From Companilactobacillus kedongensis (GTDB lineage Bacteria; Bacillota; Bacilli; Lactobacillales; Lactobacillaceae): DNA of 64,000 nucleotides. The stretch covers positions 285,002-349,001 of the forward strand of contig NZ_RHOR01000001.1 of assembly GCF_003946625.1 (NCBI RefSeq), given 5' to 3'. Positions within the stretch are counted from its first letter, which is position 1. The number at the start of each line of letters is the position of its first letter. Shown piece after piece: positions 51,177-59,984 of this stretch. The translations under genes were made by a program, and so were the position numbers. The notes under the pieces were generated by a model. That model was not told the DNA's origin. It saw only the letters and a list, made by a program, of their open reading frames with translations, and ran no database searches.

Positions 51177-51920
51177 ATGACGAGTATTTTCAGTCCCAAG
51201 TGGTATGTCGAACAAATGAAACATTGGAGCTTTAAGAGTTATATGCTTTTGATGTTTGGATTGGGAGCTATCACTGCTTCAACACTTTCCAGCCATATTA
51301 CATCTATTGCGATATTAACATGGTTCGCCGGAGTTCTTGGCTTTACATGTACTGTAGCGATCACCAACGCTAAACCATTAAATGGTGTTTTAGGACTAGT
51401 TTCAGCCCTCATTTATATCGTTGTAGCTATTGATGCTAAAAACTTTGCTGATGTTGTGCTACAAGCCAGTTATATTGTACTTTTGGATATTCCTGTTTTG
51501 ATCAGTCCACAGTGGGCTAAAGATGCTGAAAAACATATTCATGGTTTAACAGCTCCTAAGTGGCTTTTAACGGCATTATTCTTCTTTGCATCATGGGGAT
51601 TACTTTATTTGATGGATACAAATATTTTCATCAGTCCAAGACCAATTATTGATTCAGTTGCTAGTGCAATCGGATTTACAGGTGCATTATTATGTACATT
51701 GCGCTTCCGTGAACAATATTATTTCTGGACAGCACAAGGTGTTATGTCAATCGTTTTGTGGGGTGTTACAGCCATGCAAGGCGACGCCAGCCCTGTACTG
51801 TTCCTAACATATATCATGTACTTTATGAATGATATGATTGCTTTCTTTGATTCACATACACACTGGTTCCATAAGCCAGCTGAAGTTAGTGAAGAAAAAC
51901 TTGAAGAACAAGCAGATTAA
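51177..51920 (+). CDS. pnuC: PnuC-type nicotinamide riboside transporter
   Basis: 247 aa, seven hydrophobic segments. PnuC pattern: WFAGVLGFTCTVAITNAKPLNGVLGLVSALIY near 45-75 and REQYYFWTAQGVMSIVLW near 178-195. Facilitates uptake of nicotinamide riboside for NAD synthesis. ATG 51177 behind GAGGAGAAG. Confidence 0.9.
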   Translation: MTSIFSPKWYVEQMKHWSFKSYMLLMFGLGAITASTLSSHITSIAILTWFAGVLGFTCTVAITNAKPLNGVLGLVSALIYIVVAIDAKNFADVVLQASYIVLLDIPVLISPQWAKDAEKHIHGLTAPKWLLTALFFFASWGLLYLMDTNIFISPRPIIDSVASAIGFTGALLCTLRFREQYYFWTAQGVMSIVLWGVTAMQGDASPVLFLTYIMYFMNDMIAFFDSHTHWFHKPAEVSEEKLEEQAD

Positions 51921-51926
51921 TATTTA

Positions 51927-51967
51927 AAAAAATTCCATTTTTGTTAACGCAAAGATGGAATTTTTTT
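51927..51967. terminator. bidirectional terminator
   Basis: AAAAATTCCATTTTTG pairs with CAAAGATGGAATTTTT, one mismatch, followed by T-run. Confidence 0.8.
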
Positions 51968-52026
51968 GTTCACTAATAGATCTTTTTGGTTTAGAATCAA
52001 TTAAAATTGAAAAAAGGACTATTGAT

Positions 52027-52935
52027 ATGAAAAAGGGATTAAAAATATTTTTGGTTGTCCTTATAGGACTACTGCTAGTTGCTGATTTGGCTGGGGGAGC
52101 TTATTTGTTTAACTTTGCTTTCAAGAAGGGTAACTACAGTAGTAAGGATGCTAATATTGAATTAAAAGGCAATAATAAATGGTTTGCATCACAGAAACAA
52201 TCTATATGGACGGAGAAGTCTAAAGATGGACTAGAGTTAAAAGCTCGTTATCTGCCGGCTGAAAATAAGACTAATAAAACAGTTGTGGTAGTTCATGGGT
52301 ATGGTAGTGCCAGCAGATATATGGGTTCGTTTGTTAAAATATTTCATCAGGCAGGATATAATGTTTTAGCTCCAGATAATCGTTCGTTTGGTATGAGTCA
52401 AGGTGAGTACGCAGGTTATGGATGGTTAGATCGGAAAGATATGATGGGCTGGATCAATCGGTTGAATCAAAAAAATCCTAACTCAAAAATTGGATTGTAT
52501 GGGATAAGTATGGGTGCCGCAACAGTCATGTATACTCTAGGGGAACATCCCAAAAATGTTGACTTTGCAATTGCCGACTGTGGTTATTCAACCATTTCTG
52601 GAGAATTGAATTATCAATTAAAAGAGATGTTTAATTTACCTAGTTTTCCATTAGTTCAGACCGCAGCAATTTATTCAAAGATATTTGCTGGATATAATTT
52701 TTATCAAGCAGATACCAAGAAAACTTTGAAGAATAGTCATGTACCGATCTTTATAATTCATGGATCAAAAGATACTTATGTGCCAACATCAAATGCTTAT
52801 ATTAATTATAAGAATGCTAATGATCCTAAGAAGATTTGGATCGTAAAAGGCGCTGAGCATGGTAGAGCGTATAATACTGATAAGAAAAATTATGTGCGTA
52901 AAGTTGATGACTTTGCGTTGAGGTATTTTAAATAG
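52027..52935 (+). CDS. membrane-anchored alpha/beta hydrolase
   Basis: 302 aa from ATG 52027 (AAAAAGGACTATTG upstream; the open frame begins at 51955 within the terminator). Signal anchor 4-30, then an alpha/beta hydrolase fold: VVHGYGSASRYM oxyanion region, nucleophile S161 in GISMG, D249 in GSKDTYVP, H278 in GAEHG. Likely extracytosolic esterase or peptidase of the BAAT/FrsA-like group. Substrate unknown. Confidence 0.87.
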   Translation: MKKGLKIFLVVLIGLLLVADLAGGAYLFNFAFKKGNYSSKDANIELKGNNKWFASQKQSIWTEKSKDGLELKARYLPAENKTNKTVVVVHGYGSASRYMGSFVKIFHQAGYNVLAPDNRSFGMSQGEYAGYGWLDRKDMMGWINRLNQKNPNSKIGLYGISMGAATVMYTLGEHPKNVDFAIADCGYSTISGELNYQLKEMFNLPSFPLVQTAAIYSKIFAGYNFYQADTKKTLKNSHVPIFIIHGSKDTYVPTSNAYINYKNANDPKKIWIVKGAEHGRAYNTDKKNYVRKVDDFALRYFK

Positions 52936-53041
52936 TATTCTTGTTGCCTTTGGTTCCTTTATAGTAAATAAAGGAGGCCGTGAATATAACTATTTTCATC
53001 TTAAACGTGTAACAAAACATAGATTTTTATGCTTAAAACGA

Positions 53042-53087
53042 ATGGCTCCAGTTAATCCAAAATCGGATTACTGGAGCCATTTGTTTT
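53042..53087 (+). terminator. strong hairpin / terminator
   Basis: ATGGCTCCAGTTAATCC pairs with GGATTACTGGAGCCAT (one bulge), then TTGTTTT. It ends the hydrolase transcript or screens the UvrA-like gene. The rest of 52936-53197 holds nothing evident. Confidence 0.75.
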
Positions 53088-53197
53088 AATACTCGAAAGC
53101 TGATTATGTTTTATCACACTTTACTTTTTAATTTATATTTGAAATAGATTTTTTATTGAAGTATGCTAATTGTCCAGATGAGTTGGAGGGATGAAAA

Positions 53198-55447
53198 TTG
53201 AAAGATTATATTGAAGTTATTGGTGCCCAAAATAATAATTTACAGAACGTTTCAGTCAAGGTACCTAAACATCAAATTACTGTTTTTACTGGATTATCAG
53301 GATCGGGTAAATCTTCGTTAGTGTTTGATACGATTGCTGCAGAATCTCAGCGTTTGCTAAATGAAACGTACTCGGCATTTATCCAACAAATGCTACCCAA
53401 CTTTGAAGCTCCGAAGGTTGAGTCAATTAAAAATTTACCAGTTTCAATTGTTATTGATCAAAAAAAGATTGGTGGGAATGCTCGCTCAACGGTTGGGACT
53501 ATTACCGAAATTTATACGGGTCTAAGATTATTGTTTTCTCGTATCGCTAAGCCCTTTGTGGGATATTCGATGGTTTACTCGTTCAATAATCCGACTGGTA
53601 TGTGTCAAACATGCCAAGGATTGGGTGTAACCAAACAGGTCGATATTCACAAATTGCTTGATTTTGATAAATCACTCAATGAAGGTGCCATTCAATTTCC
53701 AACTTTTCAACCAGGTGGATTTCGTTGGTTACGTTATACAGAGACTGGTAATTTTGACAACAATAAGAAAATTAGAGATTATTCAGATGTTGAGTTGCAA
53801 CGTTTGTTATTCGACCAAGGAAGTAAACCAGATAATCCAACTTCTAAGTGGCCCAAAACTTCTCAATATGTTGGCGTTGTTAAACGGATTAAGACTACCA
53901 TAATGGAAAAAGGTGGTCTTCATTATCAGCAAGCTTTGAACGATGTATTTAATGAGCAAGTTTGTCCAGATTGTCATGGAACAAGGGTTAACGATTTAAT
54001 TCGATCTGCCAAAATTAATGGTAAATCAATTGCTGACTGTAGTGAAATGGCAATTGATGATTTGATAGATTTTTTAAAGCAAGTTAAAGGTAATCCAGAG
54101 ATTGAGCTAGTTTTGCAAAACATTTTGAAACGATTGAACAGTTTAAAGGTAGTTGGTTTAGATTATTTAACCTTAAGTCGCTCAACGACTTCACTCTCTG
54201 GTGGGGAATCACAACGAATTAAGATGACAAAATATTTGAATAGTGCCTTGAGTGATGTTTGTTATATCTTTGATGAACCAAGTGTTGGCTTGCATCCGCA
54301 GGATTTAATTGGTATTAACAAGATTTTTACCAAGTTACGTGATCAGGGCAATACAGTATTACTAATTGATCATGATCCAGATGTGATAAAAATTTCTGAC
54401 AATGTGATTGAAATGGGTCCCAAAGCGGGTAAAAAAGGTGGTCAAATCACTTTTGAGGGAACTTATCAAGATTTATTAAACTCTCAAACGATTACTGGCC
54501 AAGCTTTACAAGCACATCATTACTTAAATGAAAGTAAAATACCATTTGAAAAATTTTATCATTTGGAGCATGTTCACAAATATAATGTTACAGATGCGAC
54601 AATCAATATACCCCAAAATGCTTTAACGGTGGTCACTGGTGTGGCTGGATCGGGTAAAAGTACTTTGATTCGAGAGTTGTTCACGCAAAAGTATTCGCAG
54701 GCAGTAACTTTTGATCAGAGTGCTATTAAAGGAAGCAATCGTTCGAATGTTTTGACATATTTGGGAGCTTTTGACGAAATTCGTAAACAATTTGCCAAAA
54801 TATCTCACAAATCGGCATCATTATTTAGTTTCAATGGTCAAGGTACCTGTTCTGAATGTCATGGAAAAGGCTATATAAAGTATGATTTAGCCTACATGGG
54901 GGATGTTAAGCAAGTTTGTGAGAAGTGCCACGGGAAAAGATATAATAATGAAGCTTTAGACGTGACATATCACGGTTTGAATATTTTTGACGTATTACAA
55001 TTGACCGCACAAGATGCAGTTGGATTGTTCACCAAAAAGGTTGATCAAGTCTTGAATAATTTATTAGATGCTAATCTGAGTTATTTAAATTTAGGGCAGA
55101 CTTTAGATACTTTATCAGGTGGTGAGTTACAGCGTCTGAAGATTGCCAAGAGTCTTGGTCAGTCGAAGCAGAGTGATTTGTTGATTTTAGATGAACCAAG
55201 TACAGGTTTACATGAATCTGACGTCAACCAACTACTGAAGTTATTTGAAAAATTATTAGACATGGGAAAGACATTAATTGTTTTAGAACATAATTTGTCG
55301 ATTATATCGCAAGCACAATGGATCATTGATTTAGGACCTCGCGGTGGTCGTTATGGTGGACAGGTACTTTTTCAAGGATATCCAGTCGATCTAATGAAAG
55401 TTGAAACATCGTTTACAGCACAGCATTTAAGAAATTTCTGCTTGTAA
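53198..55447 (+). CDS. short UvrA-family ABC ATPase (UvrA2-like)
   Basis: 749 aa. Two ABC modules: Walker A GLSGSGKSS and GVAGSGKST, signatures LSGGESQRI and LSGGELQRL, Walker B YIFDEPSVGLHP and LILDEPSTGLHES. Zinc-type pairs CQTC, CPDC, CSEC, CEKC are present. UvrA is about 950 aa; this short form lacks most of the UvrB-binding/insertion domain. Such paralogues occur in drug-resistance and DNA-damage tolerance contexts. TTG 53198 behind TTGGAGGGATG. Confidence 0.88.
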   Translation: MKDYIEVIGAQNNNLQNVSVKVPKHQITVFTGLSGSGKSSLVFDTIAAESQRLLNETYSAFIQQMLPNFEAPKVESIKNLPVSIVIDQKKIGGNARSTVGTITEIYTGLRLLFSRIAKPFVGYSMVYSFNNPTGMCQTCQGLGVTKQVDIHKLLDFDKSLNEGAIQFPTFQPGGFRWLRYTETGNFDNNKKIRDYSDVELQRLLFDQGSKPDNPTSKWPKTSQYVGVVKRIKTTIMEKGGLHYQQALNDVFNEQVCPDCHGTRVNDLIRSAKINGKSIADCSEMAIDDLIDFLKQVKGNPEIELVLQNILKRLNSLKVVGLDYLTLSRSTTSLSGGESQRIKMTKYLNSALSDVCYIFDEPSVGLHPQDLIGINKIFTKLRDQGNTVLLIDHDPDVIKISDNVIEMGPKAGKKGGQITFEGTYQDLLNSQTITGQALQAHHYLNESKIPFEKFYHLEHVHKYNVTDATINIPQNALTVVTGVAGSGKSTLIRELFTQKYSQAVTFDQSAIKGSNRSNVLTYLGAFDEIRKQFAKISHKSASLFSFNGQGTCSECHGKGYIKYDLAYMGDVKQVCEKCHGKRYNNEALDVTYHGLNIFDVLQLTAQDAVGLFTKKVDQVLNNLLDANLSYLNLGQTLDTLSGGELQRLKIAKSLGQSKQSDLLILDEPSTGLHESDVNQLLKLFEKLLDMGKTLIVLEHNLSIISQAQWIIDLGPRGGRYGGQVLFQGYPVDLMKVETSFTAQHLRNFCL

Positions 55448-55508
55448 AAGTCGGGTTAGTTGCGTGATACTTAATTGGAGAGATATTTTTAAGAGGTGGT
55501 AAAGGCTG

Positions 55509-55838
55509 ATGAATACCGAAATCAAATTTATTATGGATGAACTCGGTGTTATCTATGATTTTTATCGAGATAGTTTTAGTTTTAAGCGGATTAAGAGTTA
55601 CATTTTGAGCATGCCTGAAGGAACAAAAATTGTAAAAGTTTCACATGGCAAGGTACCGATGTATGACCATGAAGTTGATTTACCAATTGCTGAATTTAAC
55701 GATGAGACTGATTCGGTTGGTTTATTGCAAGTTAACCAGACAATGGTAAATAATCGAGCTTCAAAAGATATTGAGGCTGACACTCAACGTATTATTACAC
55801 TGGTAAATCGTTTGATTATGTTGATTTCTCCTGAATAG
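55509..55838 (+). CDS. hypothetical protein downstream of the UvrA paralogue
   Basis: 109 aa, mixed alpha/beta, no signal or membrane segment. ATG 55509 behind AAGAGGTGG. No family recognised. The 61-base gap to the UvrA-like gene and shared strand suggest one operon. Confidence 0.6.
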   Translation: MNTEIKFIMDELGVIYDFYRDSFSFKRIKSYILSMPEGTKIVKVSHGKVPMYDHEVDLPIAEFNDETDSVGLLQVNQTMVNNRASKDIEADTQRIITLVNRLIMLISPE

Positions 55839-55883
55839 AGTATTTTGCTAGAATGACAAAAATAAAATATTTCAAAATAAATA

Positions 55884-55925
55884 ACAGTCACGGGAATATA
55901 AGTTTCCTGTGACTGTTATTTATTT
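55884..55925. terminator. bidirectional terminator
   Basis: AACAGTCACGGGAA pairs with TTTCCTGTGACTGTT (one G-T), with A/T tracts on both sides. Confidence 0.82.
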
Positions 55926-55949
55926 AAGCGGAATAATATTTATATTCAA

Positions 55950-56408
55950 TTAAGCCGGCTTAACTCGAAATACAAGGCGTCTTACTATTGGCATGATGAA
56001 GACATCACGAATAAAATAAGCAGTCGTTAATGTTCCAAAGAATCCGAAAATAAATTGTACTGGGGTCATGTGAAATAGCATTCCGTTGATCAGAAGCGCT
56101 CTGGTACTCATGGTAAAACTCATTGTAAGTAATATTATCCACCCACGAATATTGTCATTTTTTAAACGAATAGCAACTTCATTGTTCATCTTTTTAGTTC
56201 TCCATTTAATTATCCAATTACTTAAATTATTGACAACTAATAAATTGAATACGAAGGCGAAGGCAATCGTTGGTAGTATTGAAATAAAAAATACTTGCCA
56301 CATTGAGCTGTTAATACCTTGTTTATTGGCCATTCCCAGCCAGCTCATGCTTGTTCCCATACCAATAGACATAAATAATATAAAAAGCAAACGTTGTTTA
56401 AAATTCAT
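55950..56408 (-). CDS. DUF2798 membrane protein
   Basis: 152 aa, four transmembrane segments in two related halves (about 5-26, 38-60, 82-103, 110-132), the DUF2798 pattern with SIGMGTSMSWLGM and FTMSTRALLING. Divergent from a MarR gene across a palindromic region, so likely under MarR control. Function unknown. Confidence 0.78.
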   Translation of the reverse strand: MNFKQRLLFILFMSIGMGTSMSWLGMANKQGINSSMWQVFFISILPTIAFAFVFNLLVVNNLSNWIIKWRTKKMNNEVAIRLKNDNIRGWIILLTMSFTMSTRALLINGMLFHMTPVQFIFGFFGTLTTAYFIRDVFIMPIVRRLVFRVKPA

Positions 56409-56423
56409 AATTAGGTCTCCTTA

Positions 56424-56477
56424 TAGTTGACAAAGCAACTAATATAGAATGACCGGATTTAGTTTATTTGTCAACTA
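56424..56477. promoter_or_regulatory. probable MarR operators between divergent genes
   Basis: Palindrome TAGTTG-ACAAAG-CAACTA at 56424-56441, and the inverted TTTGTCAACTA at 56467-56477 matching TAGTTGACAAA. A TATAAT box follows at 56476-56481 for the MarR gene. The position suits autoregulation and control of the DUF2798 gene. Confidence 0.6.
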
Positions 56478-56516
56478 TATAATATGCTATACTTTGAAAC
56501 AAAGGAGGTCGCTGCC

Positions 56517-56951
56517 ATGGATATTATAAAACTCGGAAAATTTATTGGGGCAATACATCGTCGCTTCCAGATAGCTATGAATCATGAACTGACCCTTCCT
56601 GAACTAAATGCCAGTAATGCTAATTTTCTCCTTTTAATCAGTGATCATGATCAAATTACTGCTAAACAAATTACGGCTGAACTGGCTATAAACAAAGGAT
56701 TAGTGAGCCGTGAGATGACGCGACTTGAGAATGCAGGATATATTATTAAAACACCTGACGATACTGACCATCGCACAACTTGGCTACATATTACTCCGCA
56801 AGGTTTGAATGCTTGTACGGCAATCCGTAAAATTAAAATGGAATTATGGGATCAAATGCTAGTTGACACGAATGACGAAGATTTAAAGACAATTTTTAAC
56901 AGTTTGGAATCTTGGAGTGAGCAGACTAAGAAATTTGAACAATCTGAATAA
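56517..56951 (+). CDS. MarR-family regulator
   Basis: 144 aa from ATG 56517 (AAAGGAGGTCGC upstream). Winged helix (50-105: ITAKQITAELAINKGLVSREMTRLENAGYIIKTPDDTDHRTTWLHIT), flanked by dimerisation helices. Probably represses itself and the divergent DUF2798 gene. Ligand unknown. Confidence 0.9.
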   Translation: MDIIKLGKFIGAIHRRFQIAMNHELTLPELNASNANFLLLISDHDQITAKQITAELAINKGLVSREMTRLENAGYIIKTPDDTDHRTTWLHITPQGLNACTAIRKIKMELWDQMLVDTNDEDLKTIFNSLESWSEQTKKFEQSE

Positions 56952-56961
56952 AATAGTATTT

Positions 56962-57017
56962 AAAAAGGTTTAATTTTCCCTGTATATTCTCAAAATACAA
57001 TAGAAAATTAAACCTTT
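56962..57017. terminator. bidirectional terminator
   Basis: AAAAAGGTTTAATTTTC pairs perfectly with GAAAATTAAACCTTTTT across a 24-nt loop. Serves the MarR gene and the convergent small gene. Confidence 0.78.
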
Positions 57018-57398
57018 TTAAATAGCTGAAATTTTATCACGATACGATTTTGTTTCGCCATGATACTCAACTGTTAAATTTCCAGATTCTTCAATTTTAA
57101 CAATAACTTCTTGTTTAGGGTTTATTACTAAACCAGAAAAGTCAGCAATTTCAACATCATCAATGGACAATAGGTCAATCGTAGCTTGAGTTTTACCAGT
57201 ATTTTTAACAGCCAGTTTATCTTTGTGCAGTGAAATCGTTAGAAAGGGGCGATTAACAGTTTCTAGTAACTGATTGTTTTTGGTGAGATTCTTATTTATT
57301 TTGGCGGTATTAGCCGCAATTAAAATAATGCCAATGATCAAAGTTACTGCAATAATTATCAGTGAAATTGCGATGGCAAATTGATTAAAAGCTATCAT
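57018..57398 (-). CDS. membrane-anchored protein of unknown function
   Basis: 126 aa from ATG 57398 (AAGGAGAATT upstream; the frame runs on to 57473). One N-terminal transmembrane helix (5-28) and an outside beta domain (60-120: RPFLTISLHKDKLAVKNTGKTQATID). No family recognised. Divergent from the TraX-like gene. Confidence 0.62.
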   Translation of the reverse strand: MIAFNQFAIAISLIIIAVTLIIGIILIAANTAKINKNLTKNNQLLETVNRPFLTISLHKDKLAVKNTGKTQATIDLLSIDDVEIADFSGLVINPKQEVIVKIEESGNLTVEYHGETKSYRDKISAI

Positions 57399-57506
57399 AT
57401 AAATTCTCCTTACATTTTTGTAAGCTGCTCGAACACCTCTGCAAGGTCTATTTACTCTTTTTACGTTATCCATAATAATGTTTATAACGACTTAGAGGAG
57501 AGATAC

Positions 57507-58253
57507 ATGCAGAAATTTAAATACGATCGAGAAGTTTTTAAAATCATTTTGATGCTATTAATGGTTTTAGATCATATACCTTATTTTATTTCACCATACT
57601 TGGCCGATACTTTCCACCTTATAACTAGAGTGGTGGCAGTTGGATTTGGATATTTGGTAATAGAAGGACTTTACTACACCCATAGTAAACGAAAATATTT
57701 ACTCAGACTAACTGGCTGGGGAGTTTTCATGGTTATTGGAAATCTTGTGATGAATCAGTTCTTAAAATCGGAATATCAAATGTCAATTTTGGGTGACAAT
57801 ATTTTTATCACATTAGCGCTAGGGGCATTCATTGTCACTTTATGGAATTCTGATAATCGTCGCAATAAATTTATTTCCTTTGCCTTGTTGTTGATTGGTT
57901 GTATTCCATTCTTGGAAGGTAGTTACTTACTTTTACCATTCATGTTTATTACTAATTTAACTTATGAGAATGTTAAAAGACGTGATTTATCTTATTTAGT
58001 TTTAGCAGTTTTTTTTGCCATCCTAGAATTATCAATGAGTATACCTTTAATAAATCTTAGTGATTGGTTGTCTATTTATGATGGAATTGCTATGAATGCC
58101 AGCAGCATGTTCTTCATTTTGATCATACCAATGTTGCATTTTTATAGCGGGCAACAGGGTAAAATGGGACGTAAACTAAAGTATTTGTTCTATATTTTTT
58201 ATCCAGCACATTTGTGGATAATCCATCTTTTAGCCAATTATATGGTCAATTAA
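57507..58253 (+). CDS. TraX-family membrane protein
   Basis: 248 aa from ATG 57507 (TTAGAGGAGAGA upstream). About seven transmembrane segments. TraX pattern: LKIILMLLMVLDHIPYFI-like start (residues 11-28), FGYLVIEGLYYTHSKRKYLLRL and the end YLFYIFYPAHLWIIHLL. In F plasmids TraX acetylates pilin; the many chromosomal homologues have unknown roles, perhaps as acyltransferases. Confidence 0.86.
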   Translation: MQKFKYDREVFKIILMLLMVLDHIPYFISPYLADTFHLITRVVAVGFGYLVIEGLYYTHSKRKYLLRLTGWGVFMVIGNLVMNQFLKSEYQMSILGDNIFITLALGAFIVTLWNSDNRRNKFISFALLLIGCIPFLEGSYLLLPFMFITNLTYENVKRRDLSYLVLAVFFAILELSMSIPLINLSDWLSIYDGIAMNASSMFFILIIPMLHFYSGQQGKMGRKLKYLFYIFYPAHLWIIHLLANYMVN

Positions 58254-58341
58254 AAAATTTATATGTGTTACGAGAATAATTAGTTGTAAGCCCATACAAG
58301 TAGTGCTAAATTGATCTGGTACTTAAATGGGAGGCAATCAT

Positions 58342-59445
58342 ATGACAGAAATTAATGGATACATTCAAAGCGATCGAGAGGGAAAAATTGACGTTTTGAA
58401 TTTAACTAGTTTAGAAAAACGTGCTGAAGAAATTATTCCAGCCGGTGGTTTTGGGTATATTAGTGGTGGTTCAGAAGACAACTGGACTTTAAAAGAAAAC
58501 ACTGAAGCTTTTAATCATGTGCAAATTGTACCTAGAGTTTTAAGTGATATTGATGATCCACAAACAAAAACAAGTATTTTTGGAATTAATGTAGAAACAC
58601 CAATTATGATGTCACCAGCTGCAGCACAGGGCTTGGCTCATTCACAAGGTGAAAAAGATACCGCTAAAGGTATGGCAAAAGCTGGAGCTTTGATGGGTCA
58701 AAGTACTTATTCATCAACTGCAATTGCTGATACCGCTGCTGCAGGTAATGGTTCACCACAATTTTTCCAATTGTATATGAGTAAAGACTGGGATTTCAAT
58801 AAGGAACTATTAAATGAAGCTAAGAAAGCTGGGGCCAAAGCTATTATTTTAACAGCAGATGCCACAGTAGATGGTTATCGTGAATCTGATGTTATTAATG
58901 ACTTCCAATTTCCAATTCCAATGGCTAACTTGACTAAATTTAGTGAAGGCGATGGTAAGGGTAAAGGTATTGGCGAAATTTATGCTGCCGCTGCTCAAAA
59001 GATCAGCCCTGATGATATTCAACGTATTAAGGATATTTCTGGTCTACCTGTTATCGTTAAAGGTATTCAAAGTCCTGAAGATGCTTTACTTGCTATCGGT
59101 GGTGGAGCTGATGGAATTTATGTATCAAATCATGGTGGTCGTCAATTAAATGGTGGACCTGCATCATTTGACGTTTTGGCAGATGTTGCTAAAGCTGTTA
59201 ACCACAAGGTCCCAATCATTTTTGATAGTGGTGTACGTCGTGGATCACACGTATTCAAGGCTTTAGCTAGTGGTGCTGATATCGTTGCGCTTGCTAGACC
59301 AATGATTTATGGATTAGCATTGGGTGGAGCTGATGGTGTCTATTCAGTTGTTGAACACTTAAACGACGAACTTAAGACAATCATGCAATTGGCAGGCACA
59401 AAAACAATTGATGATGTAAAGCACGCTAAATTATTACATAAATAA
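58342..59445 (+). CDS. lox: lactate oxidase / alpha-hydroxy-acid oxidase
   Basis: 367 aa FMN enzyme from ATG 58342 (GGGAGG upstream). Active-site residues: Y39 (FGYISGG), R180 region (GYRESD), K240, H264 and R267 in SNHGGRQL, then DSGVRRGSHVFKALA for FMN phosphate. It oxidises L-lactate with O2 to pyruvate and H2O2, a pathway used by lactobacilli in air. Length and pattern fit lactate oxidase better than glycolate oxidase. Confidence 0.9.
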   Translation: MTEINGYIQSDREGKIDVLNLTSLEKRAEEIIPAGGFGYISGGSEDNWTLKENTEAFNHVQIVPRVLSDIDDPQTKTSIFGINVETPIMMSPAAAQGLAHSQGEKDTAKGMAKAGALMGQSTYSSTAIADTAAAGNGSPQFFQLYMSKDWDFNKELLNEAKKAGAKAIILTADATVDGYRESDVINDFQFPIPMANLTKFSEGDGKGKGIGEIYAAAAQKISPDDIQRIKDISGLPVIVKGIQSPEDALLAIGGGADGIYVSNHGGRQLNGGPASFDVLADVAKAVNHKVPIIFDSGVRRGSHVFKALASGADIVALARPMIYGLALGGADGVYSVVEHLNDELKTIMQLAGTKTIDDVKHAKLLHK

Positions 59446-59457
59446 GAGATATAAACT

Positions 59458-59496
59458 AAAAGAGGAATTCAGAAAAATCTGAGTTCCTCTTTTAGT
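59458..59496 (+). terminator. terminator of lox
   Basis: AAAAGAGGAATTCAGA, AAAA loop and TCTGAGTTCCTCTTTT, one mismatch. Confidence 0.85.
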
Positions 59497-59559
59497 TTTC
59501 CAAAGAATTGGCTTATGCGCATATAGAGTGCATAGTTTGATTTATGTAAAGAGATAATT

Positions 59560-59946
59560 ATGGAATACTTGGCTAAAGATGTTGTTAAACTTCTTAAAGA
59601 TCATGGATTTTATGAAGTAAGGATGAATGGTGATCATCATCGATTTGATGAGAGTAATGGTTTAGCGGAATCAATTATAAATGCTTCGGAGGCATTGGGA
59701 TTAATTCTCTATGATGAGCCAAACTTACCAGGTTCTTCAAGCTTGAAGGATATTTCAAATTCAAATCCTGAATGTGTAGTAAGTCTGGTTAGTGTAGATT
59801 TAGATGAAGTATCTAAATCTGTGAAAATCCCAATGATTTCAAAAAATACACGAATTCCAAGCGATCTTGCAAGGGAGGCTGAGAAGAGACATATTAACTT
59901 CTCAGAAATCTTAGTCGAAGGATTAAAGGAAAAACTTCAGGCATAA
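59560..59946 (+). CDS. HicA-HicB in-frame fusion (antitoxin with truncated toxin)
   Basis: 128 aa. Residues 1-34 read as the HicA toxin start (AKDVVKLLKDHGFYEVRMNG, then the D-H26-H27 pair that holds the catalytic His). From residue 35 (LAESIINASEALGLIL) the protein reads as HicB: DEPNLPGSSSLKDI, VSLVSVDLDE, and a C-terminal DNA-binding part IPSDLAREAEKRHINFSEILVEGLKEKL. The end of HicA and start of HicB are missing. The simplest origin is an in-frame deletion across hicAB. Toxin activity is unlikely; the DNA-binding end looks whole. Confidence 0.75.
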   Translation: MEYLAKDVVKLLKDHGFYEVRMNGDHHRFDESNGLAESIINASEALGLILYDEPNLPGSSSLKDISNSNPECVVSLVSVDLDEVSKSVKIPMISKNTRIPSDLAREAEKRHINFSEILVEGLKEKLQA

Positions 59947-59949
59947 AAA

Positions 59950-59984
59950 ACACAGTGTCATTAATTTGACACTGCATTTTTGTA
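59950..59984. terminator. bidirectional terminator
   Basis: CAGTGTCA, short loop, TGACACTG, with A6 before and T5 after. Shared by the Hic fusion and the antiporter gene. Confidence 0.8.

Noticed and set aside
58327..58341. Start of lactate oxidase at 58327
   Set aside because: That ATG overlaps the Shine-Dalgarno GGGAGG; ATG 58342 has proper spacing and matches the usual protein start.
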